Assembly (NCBI GenBank): GCA_903872005.1
Contig: CAIQJD010000251.1
Span: 1 to 6,349 of the forward strand
Reading direction: 5' to 3'
DNA: 6,349 nucleotides
From: an uncultured bacterium
GTDB taxonomy: Bacteria; Chloroflexota; Anaerolineae; JACIWP01
A program made the translations under genes and the position numbers. This document shows positions 1 to 5,679 of this stretch, piece after piece. Within the stretch, counting starts at the first letter, position 1. Each line of letters starts with the position of its first letter. Under the pieces are notes generated by a model. That model was not told the origin of the DNA, did no database searches, and worked only from the letters and a program-made list of their open reading frames with translations.

Positions 1-1098
1 ACGACGACGCCAAACTCCTTCGTCGTCGTGCTTTCCGATGGCCTGGGCAGCGGCGTCAAGGCCAATATTCTGGCGACGCTGACGGCGCAAATTGCCTCGA
101 CGATGTTCCATCAGGGCGCGTGGGTGGAGGAAGTGATTGACACCCTGGCCGGCACGCTGCCCGAATGCCAGGTGCGGAAGCTGGCCTATGCCACCTTCGC
201 CATGCTGAAAGTCATCCGCGGCCAGGACGCCTATCTGGTAGAGTACGACAGTCCGCCGCTGATCCTGGTGCGCGAAGGCCAGGTAGTAGACCTGCCGGCG
301 GCGACGCGCGAGGCCAACGGGCGCAAAATCCGCGAGGCGCGCTTCACCCTGCAAGAGAATGATTACATGGTGATGGTGAGCGATGGCTATGTGCATGCCG
401 GCGTCGGCGGCCTGTATCGCCTGGGCTGGGGCTGGCAGAACATTGCCACCTCGGTGCGGCGCTGGGTGCAGACCGGCGGCGACGCCCATAGCCTGGCGCG
501 CGCCCTCTCGCGCACCTGTGGGAAGCTCTACAATGGCAAGGTCGGCGATGACGCCACGGTGGTCGCCATGCGCGTGCGGCCGGAAGTGCGGGCGACGATC
601 CTGACCGGCCCGCCGGCCGACCGCGCCAATGACGAGGTGGTCGTCGCCAAGCTGATTGAGGCCAAAGGCATCAAGATCATCTGCGGCGGCACGACGGCCC
701 AGTTGGCGGCGCGCGTGCTGGGCGAAGAGTTGAAGGTGGAATGGGTTCCGCCGAGCAAACGCCACGGGAGCGAGGCGCGCAAAAAGGGCACGCCGCCCAC
801 GGCAAAGCTGGCCGGCGTGGACCTGGTCACGGAAGGCATCCTGACCTTGGCCCAGACGGTGGAGCGCCTGGAGAAAGCCGCCACCGTGCATGAATTGACG
901 CCGGATGACGATGCCGCGACGCGGCTGGCGCGCATCCTCCTCTCGGCCGACTATATCCACCTCATCGTCGGCTCGGCGGTGAACCCGAACCAGGTGGCCG
1001 ATGTGGTGCGCGGCGAGCCGATGCGCATGGTGTACGTGAAAGAGTTGATCCGCGTGTTGGAGCAACGCGACAAGCGGGTGACGCTAGAGAAGATCTGA
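1..1098 (+). CDS. SpoIIE-family PP2C serine phosphatase, hydrogenase-associated type (5' partial)
   Basis: The frame is open from base 1, so the true start lies upstream; the GTG at 28 is internal and would remove conserved sequence. The visible 365 residues begin inside the PP2C/SpoIIE fold. Metal-binding motifs are DGLGSG (about residues 13-18), SDG followed by HAG (about 127-133) and GDDAT (about 182-186), which together give the acidic residues for two Mn/Mg ions. After about residue 195 comes a further domain of about 165 residues (GGTTAQLAARVLG, then GVDLVTEGILTL), which in my memory of the family marks the SpoIIE-like proteins encoded beside [FeFe]-hydrogenase genes. Such enzymes dephosphorylate anti-sigma-antagonist-like proteins in partner-switching circuits in the cytoplasm; the actual substrate here is unknown. 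I expect roughly 20-35 N-terminal residues to be missing. The gene is followed by a hairpin and a 187-bp gap before the hydrogenase, so the two are probably separate transcripts with a shared theme. Confidence 0.85.
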   Translation, partial: TTTPNSFVVVLSDGLGSGVKANILATLTAQIASTMFHQGAWVEEVIDTLAGTLPECQVRKLAYATFAMLKVIRGQDAYLVEYDSPPLILVREGQVVDLPAATREANGRKIREARFTLQENDYMVMVSDGYVHAGVGGLYRLGWGWQNIATSVRRWVQTGGDAHSLARALSRTCGKLYNGKVGDDATVVAMRVRPEVRATILTGPPADRANDEVVVAKLIEAKGIKIICGGTTAQLAARVLGEELKVEWVPPSKRHGSEARKKGTPPTAKLAGVDLVTEGILTLAQTVERLEKAATVHELTPDDDAATRLARILLSADYIHLIVGSAVNPNQVADVVRGEPMRMVYVKELIRVLEQRDKRVTLEKI

Positions 1099-1116
1099 CG
1101 CCGGCTACGGCGTCAG
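1095..1116 (+). terminator. Hairpin over the phosphatase stop codon, possible U-less terminator
   Basis: A perfect 9-bp stem, CTGACGCCG (1095-1103) with CGGCGTCAG (1108-1116), closes a GCTA loop. The stop codon TGA (1096-1098) is inside the left arm. No T-run follows (the next bases are CGAGACGACC), so this is either a terminator without a U tract or a structure protecting the mRNA end. A second small hairpin, GCGCG-TTTT-CGCGC, lies at 1149-1162. Confidence 0.4.
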
Positions 1117-1189
1117 CGAGACGACCCACGACGGCCGGCTCCGCTCTTGCGCGTTTTCGCGCGAAGCCGTTAGTGCGCCAATTCACTAT

Positions 1190-1217
1190 TTGACTTTGCG
1201 TGACTCTCACGTATAAT
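1190..1217 (+). promoter_or_regulatory. Sigma70-type promoter of the hydrogenase fusion gene
   Basis: The -35 box is TTGACT (1190-1195), five of six bases matching TTGACA. The -10 box is a perfect TATAAT (1212-1217), with a 16-bp spacer. The predicted transcript start is near 1224, giving a leader of about 62 nt before the ATG at 1286. The AT-rich patch stands out from GC-rich surroundings. The hydrogenase gene can therefore be transcribed independently of the upstream phosphatase. Confidence 0.7.
1199..1211. promoter_or_regulatory. Operator-like palindrome in the promoter spacer
   Basis: CGTGA (1199-1203), a 3-nt gap CTC, then TCACG (1207-1211) is a perfect inverted repeat lying between the -35 and -10 boxes. 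A protein bound here would block RNA polymerase. The 3-nt gap does not fit the 6-nt gap of Rex or CRP/FNR sites (TGTGA-N6-TCACA), so the cognate regulator is unknown. The site overlaps a second copy of TGACT (1201-1205) placed 10 bp after the one in the -35 box. Confidence 0.3.
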
Positions 1218-1227
1218 ACAAGTATGC

Positions 1228-1245
1228 TTGTGAAATACTACGCGA
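1228..1245 (+). promoter_or_regulatory. Candidate Rex operator downstream of the hydrogenase promoter
   Basis: The site reads TTGTGAA (1228-1234), ATAC, then TACGCGA (1239-1245). The left half is a perfect match to the Rex half-site I know (TTGTGAA-N4-TTCACAA). The right half matches 4 of 7, and two of its three differences are A-to-G transitions. It sits just after the predicted transcript start, a position suited to repression. It overlaps the element shared with the rex promoter (1221-1237 here, 5509-5525 there). Rex is encoded in this window, which makes the assignment reasonable but unproven. Confidence 0.35.
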
Positions 1246-1264
1246 AGCGGCGCGTCCGCTGCGT
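1240..1264 (+). promoter_or_regulatory. Leader hairpin just upstream of the hydrogenase ribosome binding site
   Basis: The outer stem is ACGC (1240-1243) with GCGT (1261-1264). After a 2-nt bulge (GA), the inner stem is AGCGG (1246-1250) with CCGCT (1256-1260), closing the loop CGCGT. The structure ends 7 nt before the Shine-Dalgarno-like GAGGGAG (1272-1278), so it could affect ribosome access or mRNA stability. The role is inferred only. Confidence 0.3.
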
Positions 1265-1285
1265 GGCAATAGAGGGAGATTGGCT

Positions 1286-4200
1286 ATGATCACCATCACG
1301 ATTAACGATAGGAAGCTCTCTGTCCGCGACGGGATCACGATCATCGAAGCCGCACGGCAGAATGGCATCGAAATCCCGGCGTTGGGCTACGACCCGCGCG
1401 TCAGCCCCCCCAGCGGCGTCGAGCTGGCGACCGTGGAGCTGAGCGATGGACAGGCGGCGCGCTTCGTGTCCGCGACCGCCACACGCGTGACGCCGGGCAT
1501 GACCATCCGCACGGACTCGCCGGCGCTGCACGGCTTCCGCCAGATTTACCTTGAGTCGTTGCTCCGCACCCACTATGGCGACTGTGTGGCCCCGTGCGTG
1601 CAGCGTTGCCCGGCCAACGTGGACATCCAGCGCTACATGTACCACGTCGCTTCGGGCAACTTCAATGAGGCCCTGGCCGTCATCAAAGAGAACAATCCCC
1701 TCCCCTCGGTCTGTGGCCGCATCTGCCCGCATCCGTGCGAGGTGGAATGCCGGCGCAACGCCGTGGATGGCGCGGTCAACATCAACGCCGTGAAGCGCTT
1801 CCTGGCCGATTGGGATAGCTACCAACTGGTTCCGTACACCCCGGCGTGCAAGCCGGACACCGGCCACAAAGTCGCCGTGATCGGCAGCGGGCCGGCCGGC
1901 CTGACGGCGGCCTACTTCCTGCGCCGGCAAGGCCACGATGTGACCATCTTTGAGATGCAGAAGGCCGCCGGCGGCATGTTGCGCTGGGGCGTGCCGCGCT
2001 ATCGCCTGCCCGACGAAGTCCTCAACGCCGAAATCCAGTCCATCCTCGACCTGGGCGTCAAAATTCAATACAACCAGAAGCTGGGCCGCGATTTCACCAT
2101 CAGCGCCCTGAAAGCGAAAGGCTTCGAGGCGATCTTCCTCGGCCTGGGCGCGCAGAACTCGGCCGCCATCGGCGTCCCCGGCGAAGACCTCCCCGGCGTC
2201 ATGTCGGGCCTGGATCTGCTCAACATGGTGACGCTGCGCCGGCAGCCGCGCCTCGGCGACCGCGTGGTCGTCCTGGGCGGCGGCAACACGGCCATTGATG
2301 CGGCGCGCACCGCAGTGCGCCTGGGCGTCAAGAACGTGACCATCGTCTACCGGCGCACGAAACAAGAGATGCCGGCCCTGGACACCGAAGTGGACGAAGC
2401 CGAGGAAGAAGGGGTGCAGTTCGAGTTCCTGGCCGCGCCGACGGCCATCACCCAGGGCGCCGGCGGCCTGGAGCTGCACTGCGTGCGGATGCAGCTCGGC
2501 GATATGGACGCCAGCGGCCGACGCCGGCCGACGCCCATCGCCGGCTCCGATTTCGTGATCCCGTGCAGCACCATCGTCTCGGCCATCGGCCACACCGTGG
2601 ACTCCGAGTGCGTCAAGGACGACTGCGCCTGCTCGCCCAAGGGGCCGATTCAAGTAGATCAGACCACGATGCAGACCAATCTGCCCGGCGTCTTCTCTGG
2701 CGGCGATTGCATCACCGGCCCGGACATTGCCATCACGGCCATCGGCGCCGGCCGGCGCGCCGCCGAAGCCATAGACGAATACATCCGCACCGGCCGCGTG
2801 ACGCCGCAGCCGGCCGACTACGCCTGCAACAAAGGGCGCTGGGATCAGGTTGCGGACGAAGAGTTCAAGGACGTCGCGCCCTGCTCTCGCCAGGCCATCC
2901 CCTTGGTGGACCCCGAAGAGCGCCGCGTCAACTTCATGGAAGTCAGCGAGACGTGGGACGCGGCCACCGCCATGCGCGAGGCGTCGCGCTGCCTCACCTG
3001 TGGCTGCGTGGAACGCTACGGCTGCGTCGTGCGGAAATACGCCACGGATCTGGGCATCACCTTCGACAAGAAGGCCCAGCCGGCGCGGCGCATCCCGGTG
3101 GACGATCATCACCCGATCCTGGTGCGCGACCCCGGCAAGTGCATCCTCTGCGGCCTCTGCCTGAAGGTCTGCCGCGAGATGGAAGGCTCTTCGGCCCTGG
3201 AATTTTACGAGACCAACGACGTGCTGACCATTGGGCCGGCCGGCCACCGCCCGCTGGACAAGACGGCCTGTGTGTCGTGCGGCCATTGCGTCACCGTCTG
3301 TCCCACCGGCGCGCTGACCTTCAAGCCGGTGCTGCCGGCGGTCTATCGGGCGCTGAACAACCCGCAACTGACGGTCGTGGCGCAGATCGCGCCGGCCGTG
3401 CGCGCCGCCATCGCCCAGCACTACGGCCTGGAAGGCGGCGAGGCGATGGGCCGGCTCTGCGCCGGCTTGAAGCAGATCGGCTTCAACTACGTCTTCGACA
3501 CCTGCTGGGCGGCCGACCTGACCGTCATGGAAGAGGGCACCGAGTTCCTGACGCGGCTCGCTCAAGGCGGGGTGCTGCCGCAGTTCACCTCGTGTTGCCC
3601 GGCGTGGATCAATTACTGCGAGAAGCTGGCGCCGGACCTCCTGCCCCATCTCTCGTCGTGCAAGTCGCCGCAGCAGATGTTCGGCTCGGTGATCAAAGAG
3701 TATTTCGCCAGGCAGCTCAAGGCGCGGCCGGCCTCGCTCTTCAGCGTCTCGATCATGCCGTGCAACGCCAAGAAGTACGAGAGCAAGCGCGGCGAATTCG
3801 CCCATCAGGGGACGCCGGATGTGGATGCCGTGCTGACCACCAACGAGATCATCCAGATGTTCGCCGAGAAGGGGATTGATCCGCGCGCCATCAAGCCGAT
3901 GGACCTGGACACGCCCTTCGGCAATGTCAGCGGCGCCGGCATCATCTTCGGGGCCAGCGGCGGCGTGGCCGAGGCCGCGCTGCGCCTGGCGGCCGAGCGC
4001 ATCCTCGACAAGCCGTTGGATAACGTGGACTATCACGACGTGCGCGGCCTCAAGGGCATCAAAGAGGCGACGGTCACCATCAACGACGTCACCGTGCGCC
4101 TGGCGGTCGTCAGCGGCCTGCAGAACGCGCAGCAGTTGGTGGATCGCATCCGCGCCGGCGACGCGCCATACGACCTCATCGAAGTGATGGCCTGTCCCGG

Positions 4201-4717
4201 CGGCTGCATCAACGGTTCGGGCAACCCGGCCCCGCAGTTGACCACCGACCGCGAGGAGCGCCTGGAAGTGCTCTATCGCCTGGACAAGATGGCCCCGATT
4301 AAGAAGAGCCAGGACAACCCGGCGGTGCAGGCGATCTACAGCGATTGGCTGGGCGAGCCGGTCGGCGAGAAGTCGCATCATGCCCTGCACACGTCCTACG
4401 GCCGGCGTTCCATGCGCGTGGACGAGACGCTGGAGCAGATGTTGGACGAGAAGCCGGTGGTGGACATCGGCGTCTGCGTCTCGACGAGCTGCTTCCTGAA
4501 AGGCTCCTGGCGCATCCTGGAAGAGATGGCGGCGCAACTGCGCGAGCGGGGCCTGACGGAGCGCTTCCGCGTGCGGGCGCGCTTCTGCGCCAATAACTGC
4601 GCCAACGGGCCGTCGGTCACCGTGGGGCAACACAAGGTGATGCATGTGGATCCGGACAATGTGGCCGGCTTCATTGACGAGTACATGATGCCGGCGTTGC
4701 AAGACGCCAAGGCATAA
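1286..4717 (+). CDS. [FeFe]-hydrogenase fused to a GltD/NfnB-like NADPH flavoprotein and a C-terminal [2Fe-2S] ferredoxin
   Basis: A cytoplasmic enzyme of 1143 aa predicted to couple H2 and NAD(P)(H). The ATG at 1286 is chosen because GAGGGAG (1272-1278) lies 7 nt upstream; the TTG at 1280 is too close to it. Domains in order: ferredoxin-like fold without cysteines (1-80); GltD/DPD-type FeS domain (C100, C104, C108, C143, C147, C151, C155); FAD site GSGPAG (200-205); NAD(P) site GGGNTA (331-336) with the YRR (355-357) typical of NADPH-binding GltD; second FAD motif near 470-490; extra cysteines C569, C572, C574, C580; two [4Fe-4S] motifs (C619-C629 and C662-C672); H-cluster domain (about 695-1040); NuoE-like [2Fe-2S] domain (C1064, C1069, C1101, C1105). 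H-cluster motifs are TSCCPAW (768-774), MPCNAKKYE (824-832) and MACPGGC (968-974). Proton-path residues equivalent to CpI C299, E279, E282, S319 and R286 are C770, E750, E753, S790 and R757. No GltB is present, so this is not glutamate synthase. It resembles glutamate-synthase-linked (group A2-like) hydrogenases; electron bifurcation is possible but unproven. Confidence 0.92.
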   Translation: MITITINDRKLSVRDGITIIEAARQNGIEIPALGYDPRVSPPSGVELATVELSDGQAARFVSATATRVTPGMTIRTDSPALHGFRQIYLESLLRTHYGDCVAPCVQRCPANVDIQRYMYHVASGNFNEALAVIKENNPLPSVCGRICPHPCEVECRRNAVDGAVNINAVKRFLADWDSYQLVPYTPACKPDTGHKVAVIGSGPAGLTAAYFLRRQGHDVTIFEMQKAAGGMLRWGVPRYRLPDEVLNAEIQSILDLGVKIQYNQKLGRDFTISALKAKGFEAIFLGLGAQNSAAIGVPGEDLPGVMSGLDLLNMVTLRRQPRLGDRVVVLGGGNTAIDAARTAVRLGVKNVTIVYRRTKQEMPALDTEVDEAEEEGVQFEFLAAPTAITQGAGGLELHCVRMQLGDMDASGRRRPTPIAGSDFVIPCSTIVSAIGHTVDSECVKDDCACSPKGPIQVDQTTMQTNLPGVFSGGDCITGPDIAITAIGAGRRAAEAIDEYIRTGRVTPQPADYACNKGRWDQVADEEFKDVAPCSRQAIPLVDPEERRVNFMEVSETWDAATAMREASRCLTCGCVERYGCVVRKYATDLGITFDKKAQPARRIPVDDHHPILVRDPGKCILCGLCLKVCREMEGSSALEFYETNDVLTIGPAGHRPLDKTACVSCGHCVTVCPTGALTFKPVLPAVYRALNNPQLTVVAQIAPAVRAAIAQHYGLEGGEAMGRLCAGLKQIGFNYVFDTCWAADLTVMEEGTEFLTRLAQGGVLPQFTSCCPAWINYCEKLAPDLLPHLSSCKSPQQMFGSVIKEYFARQLKARPASLFSVSIMPCNAKKYESKRGEFAHQGTPDVDAVLTTNEIIQMFAEKGIDPRAIKPMDLDTPFGNVSGAGIIFGASGGVAEAALRLAAERILDKPLDNVDYHDVRGLKGIKEATVTINDVTVRLAVVSGLQNAQQLVDRIRAGDAPYDLIEVMACPGGCINGSGNPAPQLTTDREERLEVLYRLDKMAPIKKSQDNPAVQAIYSDWLGEPVGEKSHHALHTSYGRRSMRVDETLEQMLDEKPVVDIGVCVSTSCFLKGSWRILEEMAAQLRERGLTERFRVRARFCANNCANGPSVTVGQHKVMHVDPDNVAGFIDEYMMPALQDAKA

Positions 4718-4741
4718 GCCAGCGGCGCACGCCGCCCCCGT

Positions 4742-4785
4742 CAATGAGCGGCCCCCGGATGATGTGATCCGGGGGCCGCTCATTG
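4742..4785. terminator. 19-bp perfect hairpin between convergent genes, likely bidirectional terminator
   Basis: Left arm 4742-4760 and right arm 4767-4785 are perfectly complementary over 19 bp around the 6-nt loop GATGTG, with a GCGGCCCCCGG core. It lies 25 bp after the hydrogenase stop and 33 bp after the rex stop on the opposite strand, so it can end both transcripts. Neither side has a clean T-run; the plus side continues GTTCGTCGGTT. Confidence 0.8.
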
Positions 4786-4817
4786 GTTCGTCGGTTGGGG
4801 CGCGCCAATCGCCGGCG

Positions 4818-5468
4818 TCACTCGTCCTGGGGGGCCAGCTTGCGCCGGCTGATGTTGTGCGACAGGGTGGCCAGCTCGGCGGCCAGGTCTTCGTTCTTCA
4901 CGATGATGTCCTGTGGCGTGACCAGGCGGGTCGGCGCGAAGTTCCAGATCACCTGGACGCCGCCTTCCAACATCTGCTCGGCGATCTTCTGGGCGGCGCT
5001 GGCCGGCGCGGCGATGATGCCGATGCGGATACGCAGCCGGCACAGCAGGTCGGTCATCTTCTCCACCGGCAAAATCTGGCGCTCGCCGATCTTCTGCCCG
5101 ATCTTCGCCGGGTCGCTATCGAACAGCGCGATGATCTGCAGGCCGTAACGGACGAAGCCGGGATAAAGCGCCAGGGCGCGACCCAGATTGCCCACGCCGG
5201 CCAGCGCCGCCTCCTTGTCGTTGACCAACCCCAGATACTCTTCGAGGTAGGCGGCCAGGCTCTCCACGTCATATCCAACGCCCGGCCGGCCGTATTCCTC
5301 CAGATAGCTCAAATCTTTGCGTACCTGGGCGGCCGAGACGTTGGCAGCCCAGGCCAAAGCCTCGGACGAGATGATTTCCTCACCTTGTTCGAGTCCTTCG
5401 GCCAGCCGCCGATAGTAGAACGGCAGCCGGCGCAGGCTGGGCATGGGAATGCCGGATTCGGCGTGCAC
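4818..5468 (-). CDS. rex: Redox-sensing transcriptional repressor Rex
   Basis: The product has 216 aa, close to the usual 205-220. Rex binds DNA when NADH/NAD+ is low and releases it when NADH binds, de-repressing fermentation and hydrogen genes. The N-terminal winged helix (about 10-75) carries the family signature AAQVRKDLSY followed by GRPGVGY; the common GEFG appears here as EEYG. The Rossmann domain starts with GVGNLG (91-96), then ALFDSDPAKIG (114-124). The C-terminus has NFAPTRL (176-182) and the NEDLAAEL helix (192-199) that swaps between subunits of the dimer. The start is a GTG at 5468: GGGAG (plus-strand 5478-5482) lies 9 nt upstream, an in-frame TAA lies just before, and the alternative ATG at 5444 has no ribosome binding site. 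The gene converges on the hydrogenase gene, a likely target, and its own promoter carries a related element, suggesting autoregulation. Confidence 0.95.
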   Translation of the reverse strand: MHAESGIPMPSLRRLPFYYRRLAEGLEQGEEIISSEALAWAANVSAAQVRKDLSYLEEYGRPGVGYDVESLAAYLEEYLGLVNDKEAALAGVGNLGRALALYPGFVRYGLQIIALFDSDPAKIGQKIGERQILPVEKMTDLLCRLRIRIGIIAAPASAAQKIAEQMLEGGVQVIWNFAPTRLVTPQDIIVKNEDLAAELATLSHNISRRKLAPQDE

Positions 5469-5503
5469 CTGATATTACTCCCACTTCGTTCATTCTATCA
5501 CGA

Positions 5504-5533
5504 AATATAGCATGCTTACGAAAGAGATGTCAA
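5504..5533 (-). promoter_or_regulatory. Promoter of rex
   Basis: Read on the minus strand, a perfect -35 box TTGACA (5533-5528) is followed after 18 nt by TATATT (5509-5504), five of six bases matching TATAAT. The predicted start is near 5497, leaving a leader of about 28 nt before the GTG. The element shared with the hydrogenase promoter (5509-5525) fills most of the spacer and touches the -10 box. Confidence 0.65.
5509..5525 (+). promoter_or_regulatory. Promoter element shared with the hydrogenase gene, candidate Rex autoregulatory site
   Basis: On the plus strand AGCATGCTTACGAAAGA matches AGTATGCTTGTGAAATA (1221-1237, hydrogenase transcript start) at 13 of 17 positions, and three of the four differences are transitions. 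It lies between the -35 and -10 boxes of rex. If extended as TTACGAA-AGAG-ATGTCAA (5516-5533) it matches the Rex consensus I recall at only 9 of 14 positions, so the regulator could be another protein. Confidence 0.3.
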
Positions 5534-5556
5534 ATCGGCATGCGGGCCATGTCAAA
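5527..5556 (-). repeat. Direct repeat ATGTCAAA spaced 22 bp, overlapping the rex -35 box
   Basis: ATGTCAAA occurs at 5527-5534 and 5549-5556. Seen from rex this is TTTGACAT twice, the first copy containing the -35 box and the second exactly 22 bp further upstream, about two helical turns. A -10 box at the right distance from the upstream copy is absent, so it is not simply a second promoter. It could be a site for a regulator that binds on one face of the DNA. Confidence 0.35.
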
Positions 5557-5617
5557 GGCAGCCGAAAACCGCCATATTCTGACTCTCTGCGCTCTTTGCG
5601 TCCCAACGGAGGGGCCA

Positions 5618-5647
5618 TTGGCGCGAAGCGCGAGAACCGGGTACAAT
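5618..5647 (+). promoter_or_regulatory. Probable promoter of the URO-D-like gene
   Basis: A weak -35 box TTGGCG (5618-5623) is followed by an 18-bp spacer and a -10 box TACAAT (5642-5647). The predicted start near 5654 gives a leader of about 35 nt. The spacer contains the small inverted repeat GCGC-GAA-GCGC (5621-5631). Confidence 0.45.
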
Positions 5648-5679
5648 GCGCTCCCAAGCAACGCAATGACGAGGAAAGG

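Noticed and set aside
1280..1282. TTG as the hydrogenase start codon
   Set aside because: It lies only 1 nt after the GAGGGAG ribosome binding site, whereas the ATG at 1286 has a 7-nt spacing and begins the conserved ITITIND strand.
2563..3879. A 438-codon frame on the plus strand inside the hydrogenase gene
   Set aside because: It is an Arg/Gly/Ala-rich out-of-frame shadow lacking any motif, and the in-frame hydrogenase motifs continue without a break through the same stretch.
1286..4717. Annotation as glutamate synthase small subunit or as a group A3 trimeric bifurcating hydrogenase subunit
   Set aside because: There is no GltB partner and the H-cluster domain is complete, so GltD alone is wrong. 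The HydB/NuoF-type FMN subunit expected for a trimeric A3 enzyme is absent from the window, and the flavoprotein is GltD-type.
1238..4783. A 1181-codon open frame on the minus strand, antisense to the whole hydrogenase gene
   Set aside because: It mirrors the hydrogenase codons in a GC-rich genome. The product is rich in His, Arg, Ala and Gly without recognisable domains, it ends inside the hydrogenase leader, and it begins in the terminator hairpin. The plus-strand protein is unmistakable.
4764..5510. A 248-codon plus-strand frame opposite rex
   Set aside because: It is antisense to a clear Rex protein, begins within the terminator hairpin and shows no family motif.
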